A DNA stretch of 64,000 bases from Gymnorhina tibicen (Eukaryota; Chordata; Aves; Passeriformes; Artamidae): NCBI GenBank assembly GCA_013399875.1, contig VXAZ01005708.1, positions 310,049 through 374,048 of the forward strand, given 5' to 3'. Position 1 is the stretch's first letter. Each line of letters begins with the position of its first letter. Below the pieces are notes generated by a model. The model worked only from the letters and a program-made list of their open reading frames with translations, made no database searches and was not told where the DNA came from. Shown here piece after piece: positions 49,139 to 62,741 of this stretch. Made by a program: the position numbers and the translations under genes.

Positions 49139-52100
49139 GCCCTAAACTCCTAGAGGCCTAAACTCCCGCAGCCAGATTTGACTTGAGAGCCTTTTCAGGA
49201 TTAAGAAATTGGTTTGAGCTCAGGGTGTACTGTCAAACCACAATAAAAGGAAAATTAATACAATATGCTGGAAATCCAACACTAGTCACATTAAAAAAAC
49301 CCCACTTTCTGACAGCATTAATTATGACACTGTGCCTCCCACTCTTATCACGCACAGCCCTTTCACAGCAGCTCTACAGACCTCCACCCTCAGCCATTCC
49401 AGGCATGAAACAACACAACAACAAGCCTTCTGGAAGACAGAAAAAGAGAGTTACTGCTTAGTTCAAGTTCACAGAAAATGCTTGCTGAAAGGTTTTTTGT
49501 CTGTTTTTCAGTTTCATCTGTTTCAAAGAAACTTCTGCATCTGTCTTTGGGAGAAAGGGTGATAAAGGCAAGTGGTAAGGAAGGGACAAACACTGGCAAA
49601 CCAAGTCACAGTTTTCACAGGAAAAAAAAACAAAACCAAAACCCCACGCTTTACATATTTCTATTGAAAAACTTTTTCCAAAGGGGAGGAGGAAGAAAGA
49701 AAATAAAGTGAAAACTCTTGGGATGCTGTATCTGCCACCCAAGGCTCCAACATAATCCCTGCCAGAGCATCCTCAGGCTTGTGACCTGGACAGTCAAGTC
49801 ATCTTTTCTTTTGTCCTGCAAACCCACAAGTAAGAAATTGGTACCACAAGTCACACTGATTATATGACAATCTTCTGAAAACACCCAGCTGAAAGGAGTC
49901 AGTGAGTGATGTGCCAGCCTAATTCAGGTACCCCAGCCCACATCTCAGATCATGGGGTCTGAGTGCCAGAAAGAGCCAAGCTGCCCAGAGGGCTCTGTCA
50001 TCCCCACTGGGGAGTGCCAGCAACTGAGATGGGCAAAGAAGTGGAAAAGCCACAGGGACAAATATAAAAGCAGTACTGTACACTGGAACAAACTGGTGCA
50101 GACTGGGAATGAGGTCTAAGTCCCCTTTTCCTGGAGCTCCCTACCAATATAACACCACACAACCTCCTGCTTAGCGAGACTCTGATGAACCTATCCAGGT
50201 CCTCCACTTTTGGACCTGCTCACATGGATTGGTCTGCACAAGAGAAACACAGAATAAACAGTGCAATACACAGCTGTCAGGCAGAGCTGTGCTGCAGAAA
50301 CCAGCAAAGGCCTCTCCAGCAACAGCCTAGGTGTGAACAACTGTTTTTTCCTCCAGTTTAGGCAGTGGTAAAACCAGAATTTACTGCCATGGCAGCAAGA
50401 CCAAGCAAAAAAAAACCAACAGCCACGTGCTCAAAGACAATGTACAGATTTAATGCCCTCACACAGAGGGCAATGCCATGACTGCTCCTTATCACAGAGC
50501 AGTTCAAGAAGCAACACGTGTCCTATACACAGGTATTCTAACCCAGGAGAAAGAAAGTACAGCAAAATACAAAGCTACAGTGACTGCCTGTAGCTGTTCT
50601 GGCATTTGGAGTGGCCACACGAACAATGATTTATGGGTTCTACCATTTGGGACTGTCAAACAGCAATGGCACGGGAACCATCTTTCATTATGGAGGATTT
50701 AAATCACACATACTACATTACAAGAATAAGTTTTGAGACACAGAGATCAATTTTCTTTTGTTCCGACAAAATTTTGGCCAACTTGTCTGCTTGACCAAGC
50801 TCAATTATTTTTCCTTGATAGTAAAAACCATCCTAATTGTACAACAAATCATTGTCCTACACAGCAACACTCCCCATTAACAGAATCCACATATGTGGTA
50901 GTCCTTTAATAACACTTATTTTTAAGAAACAGCTCCCAAGCACACATACGTAACCACAAAACATCCAAGTTATAAAATAAAGAAGAAAAGTTAAGAGCTA
51001 GCCTTGTTCAAAGAAATATATATATATCAGCATCTTTATTTCAACCACATAAAGAGATGAAACAAATATATAACTGGGAGCTTGAGACCATTACAGTTGT
51101 GTTATAAAACCATCCAGTGCATCCAAGTTCAGAAACCTGCCACCCCAAGAAGAACGCAGATGATGTTGCTGATTCATTTTTCTGGCAGTCACAATGCCTA
51201 CTCCCATTCAAATGTCCCTTGTCCAGACTCTGCAGGACAGTCTTCCAATGCCTAGTCTTGATAAAGTGTCTTTTCTTTTTGTATTTTAAAAATAAAGTTG
51301 ATTTCCCATTGTCACTAAGTGTGTCATTGCAACTGTATTCATTTCATGGACCTTTTCCCATCTCGCTCTAGCAATTGGTCCAGTTTGTGATCCCAGAGTT
51401 TGACACACTTAGCGTGTTACTGAACAGTCAAGGCAGTCTTTCAGAAGGTGCAGACACTGAAATTATGTAAGTCCCTTTTTAAACTAGTAAATTAATCTCG
51501 TATTTTTAATTTTTAAATACAAGGCGGAAAGACCAGCGGTAATGAATCTCTGATGGGAGTTAATGAATCTCTTGCTATCTCCCAGCAGGAAAAAAAAGAA
51601 GCTGCTTGATTTTTGCATCTCAAAGAAACTGAATGAAATAAGTAATGTCAAAGTTGGACACCCAGGAACTACAAATCACGCACTCTTTGAGCAACATAGA
51701 TGAATTCAGGATACAGAGTAGCTTTCCTTATGGATTTCAACCCTTTTGTTGACCTCCTTACACTGCTACTTATTCCTCTTCCTTTTCCTACATTTCAGCT
51801 CTGTAAAAATCTAGTAATATGCTTATAAAATGTTCTTGAAATAAATAACTTGTATCAAGCAGAATAAAGTTTTACTAGTGCTTTCCCCAGTGCAAACATT
51901 CCAAATAAATTTCAGTTTTGGTCAAAAATCTATTCAGAATTACTTTGATTAAATGTCACTATTATAAATATAGACGCAATTAAAAACATCTGGAATATAA
52001 AATACTTCTTTGTATGCAATGTTTTGAGTAAAATCCAGTAATTTCATGAAATTTATTTACCATGTGCTTCGAAGTTAACTGAGGTGACTGAACTAGGTGT

Positions 52101-54894
52101 TACCTCTGAAGTCACAGTTACCTGATTGTGCAGAGATTCCTGCCTCCACCCACACCAGAGGGGCAGAGCACCCACACACCAGGCTGCTAATCCTTTGGGA
52201 ACGATGGGAATACCACCAGCTCAGCCACACAGTTCAGGAAATGGCAATTTAAGCTGTACTATAACAGCCCCGAGCACAATTGCAGCACCACTGCCTTGAG
52301 AAACCCCACAAGCGTTTCCTTCGTGCAAAGGAAAATGCAAGAGTGTCAGCAGGATAACCCACTGCCAGAACAGAGAGAAGCTGTGTGCCTGGCTTGATAA
52401 CGTGAGACAAGCAACGGGGCATTTTAGGGTTTTACATCTAAAACAGAAGCAAAAAAGACTTCTTTCAATCTTTCTGTGAAAAATACACCCTGAAATCCCT
52501 CCTAGTCTGAACAGCCGGTTTCTTGAAGAAGTGTACTCACCACACATCCTGCTAGTGTGGATGGGTAGCGTACAAAGTGATGTAGCAGTACTTTGTATGT
52601 AACTGCATGAATAGCTGGGTATCAAAAACCACTTAATTTTAGGACAAACCAGTCCCTTAACAAATAACACATTCTTCTGTGCCTTAACTGCAGTTTTCCC
52701 AGTTACAGCCCAGAAAGAACTAACTGACCCCGTGCTGGAACCTCGGGTGGCTGAGGTTTCTCTATGCCTTTCAGAGCCTCAGAACATCTCGTGTGGATTG
52801 TTTCAGTCTGGCATCCAGCACGTATCCGTGAATGACTGTAAGGGTCTCAGGTGAGGCTGGCACAGGGTGGGGTTTCCAGGCCTCCCCAAGGCTGTGCACC
52901 ACGTTAAGAGATCCCTGTGCTGGCCCAGGTGGGCTGGCCCACTGGCTGACACACTGCTCCATTAAGCAATTAAATGAACCAGTCCCTGGAAAACTGCTGG
53001 TCTGCTAAGACTGCACCATTCCTGGACTAAAGTCCATTCCCCCTTCAGGCTCACTGAAGGTCTGTAAAGCAATGGCACTCTCCAGAAGTACTTCCTCATG
53101 TAATTTCCAGTAATTACAGCCCCCCTGCGAGCTTAGAGACCCCCAAGTTGACCATTATCACATGCCCATTCCCTGTAACATCCTTGCAAAATGTCTCTTA
53201 CGTCAGGGCTGATTTAAGATCTGAACTGATAAAGCAAAAGATAGGGAAAATGACACATTAATTCCATTTATAATGCAAGTCACAGATACTTCAACACAAC
53301 CCCCCAAAACCAACTTAGCAACAGGCAAGAACTGTGTCAGATCTAAGTTCTGAACTGAAGTTTAGTCCCAAGACCATACAGGATGCTGAATAAAAGCACC
53401 CTACTGATGCAGCTCTCCAAGGCTATTCCCTCTCTCCCTGCAATTTCCTGACCTACTCCCACATCAAGAGCAATTTCCTCCACCTTCATGCTGACTCCCA
53501 CTCCTACACAGGCAACTGACTGAGCTCTTTTCCCTCCCTGTCCTCCTTCCACCCGGCCTGGGTAACCACCATGCCTCAAAAAGGGCTGCTTTCACACCAC
53601 GCTCACGGGGACTGTGCCCACGTGTGGGACTGTGTGCTGCCACAGGCAGGGGCCCAACAGTACCATGCCTTTGAAATGTGCTTTCAATTATCTGGGAAGG
53701 ACTCAAAGAAATGCCTTGGGCTCCCCATGAGACCAGATCACCTGTGACGCAGCAGAAAATGCCCCTTAAGCACAAACTCGTGCAGAAACCTCTGACTTCT
53801 TAAATGCTGAAGCTCGAGCTGCATTTCAACACTATAGAAACAGTCCCTTACTTTTCCCCCTCTCTCCACAATTTAGCCTTCTACAATATATTTGGAAGAT
53901 AAAGCTATGTTTGAAAACATAAATCTCATCATTGAGTATTAAGATCACAGAAGAAAAACACAAAAAGCCCCAGCCAGAAGTCTTTTATTTAGTCCTCATC
54001 TATCATTCTTTTCCAATCTGTGTGCTCAGTACAGGCTAGAAGGGAGCTCGAGGTTATGCTTCTTGCAAATCCTTTTCTGTCCTCTATTATCAGCCACTGT
54101 TATTACCTAAAGTTTCATTCAGAAACAGCATTTGGAATAGTTTTTCAAGGGGGAAATCCTTTTTAATCAAGTCAGGTCATGGATGATGTTAACCAGATTT
54201 GTTTTTATTTCTAGTCACTCTTCAAATTATTAATATAATTCCCTGCAGACAAATGGTGTGTTTGTGGTTTGCAATACACATCGAGAGGGAAGACTTATGA
54301 GCACAAGGCATTCAAAGTCTTTTTGCCAATGAGAAATGGGAAACTTCTCTGGGTAGGAGAAAGTAGAGCATCCAATTAAGTAGTATTTTCCTTTTTTTAT
54401 CCCCTCTTTTTTTTTTAATTTCCACCTCAAAAAGGCTTTCGGCTGCATTTTATTAATTCCCATTTTTGACAGACAACTGAAGCAAGAATTGTATGGAACA
54501 GAGTTCAAAAAAAAATCCTTTCTAAAAACAAAGACAAAAATAATCGAATGCAAGAGAGGTTTAGGGACTTACAGGGTCCTAAGTGAAGTGTTGCCCTCAG
54601 GCAGATGAAGTTTGACAGGATGAACCTGCAACATTTTAAGAGACGAATTCAACCCCTGGGTTCACCAAGTGTTTTCCAGGTGATTTCACCTAAACCACTT
54701 ATCTCCATGTCTCTGGTTACTTATGGTGCTTGACCATTTTTCTCAGGATTTCAGATGTTTAAGAGCTGGAAGCAGTTATGATGCAGACAGGCAAAGCTAT
54801 TCCTTTTGCCTCCTTTGAGCAGCTGTACAGAAGCCGTGACTCTTCCCAAACAGCTGCATTGGGGTCAAGTTGTCAGCTCACCTTGGTGGAGTGG
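49139..54894. other. Single-copy noncoding DNA
   Basis: No gene is supported. The longest minus-strand frame (52221-52670, 149 codons) has no domain. A short AT repeat lies at 51016-51027. The stretch 51770-52080 is AT-rich, free of simple repeats and rich in homeodomain-type cores, so it is a candidate conserved noncoding element. 53340-53780 is GC-richer without recognisable repeat ends. Confidence 0.55.
51016..51027. repeat. (AT)n microsatellite
   Basis: Six AT dinucleotides in a row. Confidence 0.8.
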
Positions 54895-55077
54895 CACTGG
54901 AACAGGTTCCCTGGAGAGGCTGCAGACCCCCCCATCCCTGGAAGTGTTCAAGGCCAGCTTGGATGGGGCTCTGAGCAACCTGGTCTAGTGGAAGGTGTCC
55001 CTGCCCATGGCAGGGGGGTTGGAACTGGAGGATCTTTAGGGCCCATTCCAATCCAAACTATTCTGTGATTCTATGAC
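54895..55077 (+). mobile_element. CR1 LINE, 5'-truncated 3' end
   Basis: The sense-strand CR1 3' end is read directly: 'actggaacaggttccctgga', 'gaggctgcagac', 'catccctggaagtgttcaag', 'gatggggctctgagcaacct', 'ggtctagtggaaggtgtccc', 'gcccatggcaggggggttgg'. It closes with the octamer tail ATTCTGTG ATTCTATG. Only about 183 bp remain. The two nested plus-strand frames at 54778-55068 arise from the CR1 3' end and are not genes. It is one of the less diverged CR1 copies of the window judging by eye. Confidence 0.95.
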
Positions 55078-58000
55078 CAAACCAGACTGAGGGGCACCAC
55101 CTCCCCCACCACTAAATGGAACACACCAGGCAGGAATACCAAGTTTTCCCAGCCTTACAGCTCTTGGTGGAGGGAATATCAGGGCTCTTCAGTACATCTT
55201 ACAGCTAAACACTATACTAAATCCTTTCCCCAGCCCACAGCTGCACTTTTTAGACACAGTTTTACATGCCAGGTCAAAAATCACTTAAACAAGAATCTGA
55301 CCAGAGAAAAGAAAACAAAAAGAAAACAAAAAGCCCAACGTCAAGAGAAATGGAGGAGGGGAGAAACAATAATTTTAAAGTGACCCTTAGTGGGGGGCAC
55401 AGGAAGAAGTCTTTCTGATTTTCTTTGGATATAGCTGGGCAGGAAATCGTTGAGGTGGGTTAAAATACCTTTCTTGTACATGCTTTACAAAGAATTTCCC
55501 CTGATTACTAGAATAATATTTGTTTTCATGTCAATCTTGATAAATCACAGCTGTGGTGCTTTATTTCCTCTCTTCCCTCTGCTTATTTCCATCTATTAAT
55601 AGGCCTGCATGTACCCACACATCAATTAAAAACACTCACATATATACTTATTCTATATATAAACACTTCTGTTTTGCAATCTAATTCCCTACATAACATT
55701 GTTCTGCTCCTGAAATGTGTCATCTGCACTTGCACTGCTGAGCTCACAGCATGATCCTGCTCTCCCCTGGTGAGCCCGGGATCCCAGAGATGTCCTACGC
55801 TTCACAAAGCCCCACGCCTGGAGAAACACGGAGGTGCTGAGGAGGTAACTCAGTCAATGCCCCTGCACCCACTGTAGGCTCACAAGTGGAAGTGCCAGAA
55901 CAAGGGAAGCAAAAGCCTGAGCAATGCTGGCTGTTTGGTTCTGGGTTTTTTCCCTTTCTGCTTCCCTAGTTCAGGAGAAGGAAGGCAAGACATCCGAAGA
56001 AGCTTCAGTATAATTCAGGGCTATTAAATTCTGCAATTTCAAAGCTATAAAAGGCTCTGGAAATAGTTTTAACCAAGTATTTTAGGCCACCAATATGGCC
56101 AGCATCAGTTCCAAATGACATTCTTCAATATTTCCACTGCTGAATGTTGGAATCCAGCATAGGAAGGAGGGGATTTATTCTTCAAGTTTGATACACCAAA
56201 ACTCACATATTTTTAATCATTTGACTTACAGGAAAACTACAAAAATATTAGTTCTTGTTACAGCTTATCTCCCCCAGGTGTCACCTACCCCCTTAAAATA
56301 CAACTCCGAACTAGTTCTCAGGCCCAAATTCAACATATTTCTCAGACCCCAAGGAGAAACTTGAAATAAGAAACTGGAGATAAGACTGCACTGCCATAGC
56401 CCACTGAGTTTCATCAACTGATCAAGTCTGGAAATTCTTTCCAATTTCAAGTCTTTCTTAAAGCCTCTGACAGTCACAACAGCTGCTTTATTTCTATGCT
56501 GAGCAGAGCAGCATTAATGAGAGAGTTACTTGCTTTCTTTAAGAGGATTTAGCACAACCATAAAAGAGGACTTTTATGACAGGTTCCACTAACCAGTTCT
56601 ATAGTTCTTAACAAAGTAGGTAGGTACAGTTTTGAAAACAAGACTCCCTTCCCAGAAAGTTACCTGGAGGCATCTGACCTATTCCTGCTGACAGTCAATG
56701 CATTCCAAGGTCTCCCCTAGGAAAGATTATCTCCTGGAGTTGATTAGGCAATTTTACAGCTGCCATGCTGAGACTTTTAACAGCCTTTAAGAACCATCCA
56801 GTTAGTTCAGAGAGAAATGACAATAAAAAGAAAAAAAACCCAAAACAATATGGACCAACAACAAGCATTAAAACCCAGGCAGATGAGAACTACTGGGCTG
56901 GGCAGCAGGGCACAAGGCACAGAACATGCTGTACCCTACACGCACCCATCCCCTGGCTCTTCCTCCCACGGTTGCTCTCTCCCGAGTCCAGTGCTGCTCC
57001 CTCACGTGAGCAAGTGTGACAGGGTGTTGCTGTGCCCTTCACACTGCTGTCCCTTATCTGGCTGCTAGGAAACCTCCCTACACACAAAGTCTAACAACTC
57101 CCGGCCACTCCATCTCACTTAGGCCATGCAGCACTCTCTTGGCAGCCATAAAAGCATTAAGTTAACAAGTGGACTTGATAAATCAGCTTGTAGCCGGGCC
57201 AAAACGAAGAGCAATTAGGAGCCTAATCTGGAAATTGAACACTATCATTTAAGGGGAAGAAAAGAGGGGGGAAAAAAGAGTCTGCCACCGATCACAACCT
57301 GATAATACAAACTAAATAACACAGCACCTGCTGAATCAGAGAAGGGCAACAACAGTAGAAGAGACACAAGAAATCTGATCTGTTCTTCAGTAATCCCGTC
57401 TAAGGGCAGGCACCTAGCCTGCAAGCTCCTGGCTCTGGAGTAGGATTAACACTCCACTTGGGCACTGACTGGAACATAAACGGGGCTTACTGGCTGGGTC
57501 TGCACCAAACAGAACAAGTGGCACTGAACGAGGTTTCTGGCCAGCAGCTGGGGGGCACAGCCCACAGGCAGATGCAGAGAACACTGGCAGCAACAACTAG
57601 GGTTTTCTCTAAGAAAAAGCAGGTACCTAGACCCACTTGGAAAAATACCTAAAAAACCTTTCATGTGCACAGATGAAATTTCCCTACACAGCTTGTTGCA
57701 GGACTTTACTACTACTATTCATAGAAAAGTTTTCCCCAATAGCCAACCAAGCTTTCCTTTTCTACAAAATAAATAGGATGAAAAGAAATCAGCTACTAGC
57801 AGACATGGAGCACACTATTCTTTTCTGGTATCTTCTGACATATCAGAAAAGATATGGGTTTTGTTCATAGCCATTTCTGCCCTCTAGGCCTCTCAAAGAA
57901 TGTTGTTTGCATATAAAAAGCAGGGAGGAGCTGTAAAGTACCAGAAGAATTCTGAGGGAACTCTGGACTTCCAGGCTTCGTCCAGCCAAGACCGGATGTG

Positions 58001-60781
58001 ATGCACTTGGCCTCCATGGCAAACAAGGGAACACTGAGAACCACGCTTCCCTTCAAGCTGAATGTTATCCAAATACATCTGCACATGGATTTTGCACGAG
58101 CCCAAGCCAGCTGGTCTCAGGTAAATCACACAGCTGAAGCAAGGAAGAAGATGGGACAGAAGAACACGGAACTAATTCACCTCTCCTGATTTAGCATTTC
58201 ATTTACCTCAAGTAACGCCAACAAGATCTATTCCACCCAATACAAAGAGATCTCTGTCTTTCCCTCCCTCTCAGCTTCCAAGAATCCCACAGAGATATAG
58301 GGCAACTCTAACTCAGCAGGTCAGAGCTAACAATTTCAGTACATGCCTTCCAACTGTGTCTCTGACCCAAGCAAGAAATAACAGTAATTTCAATGGCTTT
58401 TCCACAACACTATTTAATATAAAAGTCAACACAGGATTAATCTGTCAGCATATTCATTCCTGTGAGATGCAAAATGCCCTTATTGCCCATCCAGTTCAGC
58501 ACAAGTTGAATACGTGACACACCTCAGAATGCTAAGCCAGTATCTACAGGGTGTTCTAAAAGTAAGAAGACCAATACCAACGCTAAGCAAGATTAGCAGA
58601 GGGGACACTGATTTGCCACTTAGTAGTCAAACACCAAAGAAATAAAAGACTTCAATGCTGGCAGCTCTCTGTGGAAGCATCTGACAGAGCCACTTAATGA
58701 TAAAACCTACTGGCCTGAGGAGATGTTTTCTTGCAGCATTACTGCTCTCACAAATGATAAAAAAGTGCAGGAACAAAAGTAGAGGATGGGTGGGGATGGA
58801 AGCTCTGAAATCTTACCAAGACTTAACAAAAAGAACTATGCCATCTCAGGAACCTGAGGAGCACATTGCTATCATCACAGGGGCACAGCCCTGGGACTTC
58901 AAATCCAAGAAAACAATTTCACTTCCTGGCCAACAAGTCGTTTGCAGGATATCAATTCCCTCTATGTCTGCTTTCCACCACCTCTAGATGAGGGACGACA
59001 AGCAAAGAACAGGGGATGTGAGCTGTCTCTCCAGGTTCTAAGCAACAGTTCATGGTGAAGATTTTTACCTTGGCAAACATAAGAAGATATAAATTGTCTT
59101 CTCATCCAGATAGGAATTTTTTACTATTTTCTTCTTCATTTCGTTGCTGCTTTGATCTTCTGAAATGGTAACAATTTCAGTGGCAGTGCTAACAGCAGGC
59201 CTAAAAACTGCACACATCCAAGAAGCAGAGGTAAACAAAGAATAAGATCTAGCACATAAGCCAGCCCTAAAAGCTAATTTATTGCTTCCTATTTCAAAGC
59301 AGTATGTGGTCACATCAGGAGTGAGCCTGGAATATCATGCTTGCTGGGAAAAATAACACACGCATGGAAAAAGTACAAGACACTCATGTACATGCATCAG
59401 TTTAAGATCTAAAACACAATGTCTCAATGAGCAGCATGCCTAGGTCATCACAGTAATAGCTAAAAGCAAACCAGAACTTTTTTCAATTACACATTCAACA
59501 GGAACAATGCATTGGAAATTATTTCCAAGACAAAAGGAAGCTCTACCCACATGCAATGAGTACATGCAGGTGATTTTATTTGTAAAACATTTCTGTACAT
59601 ACCATGGATTATGACAAAAATGAAGATGAGTTTTCTAGACAGAAAATCTTACTGCAGCTGCACAGACAAGAGCACGTGCCTCAGCACACTGAGCATCAGA
59701 AACTCCTCTCCCAAGGCCAATATCAAACATGTTATGAAAGAAACTGAATTACAATTTCACATCTCTGATACAGCTTCTTTCCAGCCCTCGCACACTGTAA
59801 GTGAAAATTATTTCCCCTTCTTTGTAAACTGCTTTGATTATGAGCACCATGTAACATCTATGGACATTTGGAGGCAGTGAAAGATCTCACAGCAAGGCTA
59901 ACATTAAATCTTTGCTGAGAAACAAGGGGAGACATCTGTGTTTCATTGTCTTTGAAATAATTAATTGATTTGCGCATTACCAAAGTGAAAATTAATTTTA
60001 TTCTACTGTGAGAAAGTTTGGGAAAAGTGGAAGTCTTTAGTAATCTTTTGAAAAAAAAGAAAAAGAAGTCTAGATTAGGACAGACAAAGAGCCAGTTCCC
60101 ACAAAAGGCATGATGGAGCTATGCCAAATGCTTCTAAGAACAGAGCATTTTTTGGTTGTTTTTTGGAGCCAAATTTCTTATGCCTTCATTCTCTCTTTTA
60201 TGGGTATTAATAAGATTTCCACATAAATCTGTCTCTACTTAGTCATCTTCACCACTGTCAGACTTCAGAGTCCTCCACGAGGAAGGACTGCCAACACAAA
60301 TGTTTGTGATGTCACATGAGCCACACCATCGCTCCAGCCATCGCTCGGAACAACAGGCCCAAAAGGTGAAAGGCCACTATAATCCTACGGAGGGGCAAAG
60401 GATTAAACAATAAATATATCTGCCATTAGAATTAAGACGGGGAGAGGTGAAATAACAGCAGCAATCACCTAAATGCATTTCCTGATTTGGTGTCAACAAA
60501 TGGAAAAACAGTGAGCATCCTTCTCCAGTTAATACACATTCTTAGGACAGACATCATCCACTACTGGGAAATTTTACCTGTCCTCATCTGAAACTGCCTT
60601 TCCATGTTCATTTCACATACTGTGACCAGAGCAAACCTGTCTTTGATATATGGAGATTTCCTCCAAGGCATCAGTGAATTTTTGCATTCAAGCTTCTGCA
60701 TTTAGAGCCAGGTAACGCTATCATCCCTTAAAATCTGAGGCAGCATCTTCACAGATTGACACCCATAGATGGATCTCTCTG
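55078..60781. other. Single-copy noncoding DNA with candidate conserved elements
   Basis: No gene is supported. A two-copy 11-bp repeat (gaaaacaaaaa) lies near 55310-55332. 55540-55700, 57130-57260 and 60290-60500 have the look of conserved noncoding elements: no simple repeats, many TAAT/ATTA or TGATAAATCA-type cores, and isolated CpGs kept. The frames at 57414-58189 overlap on both strands and show no domain. Confidence 0.55.
57130..57260. promoter_or_regulatory. Candidate conserved noncoding element
   Basis: The stretch combines TTAAC/GTTAAC, TGATAAATCA (resembling a PBX/MEIS or GATA-type site), CAATTAGG and CCTAATC homeodomain cores. It also keeps intact CpGs (GTAGCCGGGCC, AAACGAAG) within about 110 bp. 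There are no frames or repeats. The call is an impression from motif density; conservation was not tested. Confidence 0.3.
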
Positions 60782-60860
60782 GTTCAACAAACAAACATAA
60801 ACACACCCCCTCCAAAACAAACAAACAAAACCAAAAGCAAAGAAACACACAAAAAAAATC
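60782..60860. repeat. (AAAC)n-like A/C-rich tract
   Basis: Several AAAC units are interrupted by 'ataaacacaccccctcc' and followed by A-runs. Low-complexity DNA. Confidence 0.75.
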
Positions 60861-62683
60861 ACCAGATGCTCTTTAATGTGGTTGAAGGGAAAGAAGTGAG
60901 ATGAGCTAAGGAAAAAAAAATATCACCAGACAAAACTGCAGTCATTCTTGGGTGGGCACTCACAGACAAGTACCAAACGAAGCTAATTCACCCTCCTTAA
61001 CATGCAGAAGCAGAATCAAGTGTCCAAAGCCCATCCTTGAGTTGTTTGGCCTGTCTTTAATGAGAGACGAAAGGGGTTTCAGATTTGCTGGACTAGAAGA
61101 TAGGGAATGAGGCAGGAATAATCAGTTCATTGATGTAAGCATTCCTAGATCAAAAAGGAACATCTGACCATGTAGAAGAGTGGCACTAAGGAAGCTGTTA
61201 ACTCAAAGCATGTGGCCATCAGTATCATGACATTTCTTTTAAGTTTGCTTTTTATTAAATAAACACATGGAAAAAGAAAACAAACCTGCATACAGCTAAG
61301 AACTCAGATTTCTAAAATTTCATTAAAAACATCTGCAATTGCAGATTCAAGCATTCAAAAGATAGTGTATGACATAATTATGCTTACAAACACTGACTCA
61401 CTGTTTTAGATAGCAATGCATTAAGATCACAGGAAAGATACTCCCTGGGCTATCAAGTTTCTCCCTAAAGTTCTCATCTCCTTAACCTGCTATTATAAAC
61501 GATTAAGACAATCTGATTGTTACTTTCATCTCAGTTCTAAAAACCTTGACCAAATAAAAGGCCCAGAGGCCCCCAGGCCAAGTTCTCATGAGCGCACTGA
61601 ATGACAGCAAAGGAAGCTGTTTCATCACTGCTTCCACTATCTCAGGATTTTTTGGGCTGGGTTTTTTTAAGTGCCTATCAGTAAACTTTGCAATACAGTG
61701 ACTTCAGCTTAAAAATCAATGTTTTTCTCAGCACCACTTTCATTCAAGAAGAGACAACGTATAAAGCAGATAAGAACATGAAAAAGAACTTATTATTGTA
61801 ACTGGAAGAATTTTACCATTTTTTTTAAGACAGACTGGTAGCAGTTTCCAAAAGAAAAATAAGATCTAAAGATCTAAACACGAACCCAGAATTTAAAATT
61901 TTGGGTTTTCAAAAAGTCTGCTCGAGTGGCAGGTCACAGCCCAAGTCAGGAAGTCTTAAGGTTAATCTTAAGCATCTTCTTGTTCATCTATGCATAATAC
62001 AAAAGGAAAAGAACATTCTAGATCCCAGGATGATGGCAGCTAAAATGTTGGAATGAAAAACACTGAAACTATGCCTCAGTCACTATTATCAAAAGTACAT
62101 ACTATCCATCAACTCTGAATAAGAACATCACACATTTTAGGACTAGATTTATACACCACACACAGCAGAAGAGAAAGCTGAAATAAAGATTGGATAGCTT
62201 TGAGAGGAACGGGATACACAATCTGTCTTTACTACCTCACTTAAAAATGCTCTAGAGCTCTCCAAGAAACAGTTGTGTTTGCCATCTCTCCCTGTCTCAC
62301 CACAACAGATGTATCCAGAGAGCTAGGTTTAGATGTCCTAAATTTCAGTTAAGCCCCAGTTCCTCGTATTTCCTATGAGCTGGCTCTGACTCCAAAGGTG
62401 CCTCGCCAAGAGGAAACGACAGGCTTGGATCCTCAAGCGGAATTTAAGCTGGAATATGTGATTTAGTGCTGGCACCCCAGTCCATCTAATTGCTGCACTA
62501 TTACCCAATGCTCCTCTATGACACTGCTTGACAGATACAGCAGGCTTAGCAGGAATCAGCATTGTGGATTCTGTGGCCCAAAAGTCAGTTTTCAGTCCCA
62601 ATAAGGCACAGAAAATATTTGTTTTTGCCACTGAACAGATGTCTTACCACGGTCTCTGTAATGAGGCATGAACAGAGCCCATG
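60861..62683. other. Single-copy noncoding DNA
   Basis: No gene or mobile element is visible. Frames are all short. Confidence 0.6.
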
Positions 62684-62741
62684 CTGCCTAAAATGATCAA
62701 ACTGATCTGAAATTATCAAACTGCCTAAAATGATCAAACTG
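62684..62741. repeat. Three-unit minisatellite, 18-19 bp unit
   Basis: The unit 'ctgcctaaaatgatcaaa' is followed by a variant 'ctgatctgaaattatcaaa', then by an exact copy of the first unit, ending in CTG. The outer 21 bases are identical 37 bp apart. Confidence 0.85.

Noticed and set aside
52221..52670. 149-codon minus-strand frame
   Set aside because: This is the longest frame in the window but within what chance allows for 64 kb in six frames. It has no recognisable domain, start context or splice sites.
54778..55068. 96-codon plus-strand frame
   Set aside because: Most of it is the CR1 3' end beyond the reverse-transcriptase gene, so it is a by-product of the repeat.
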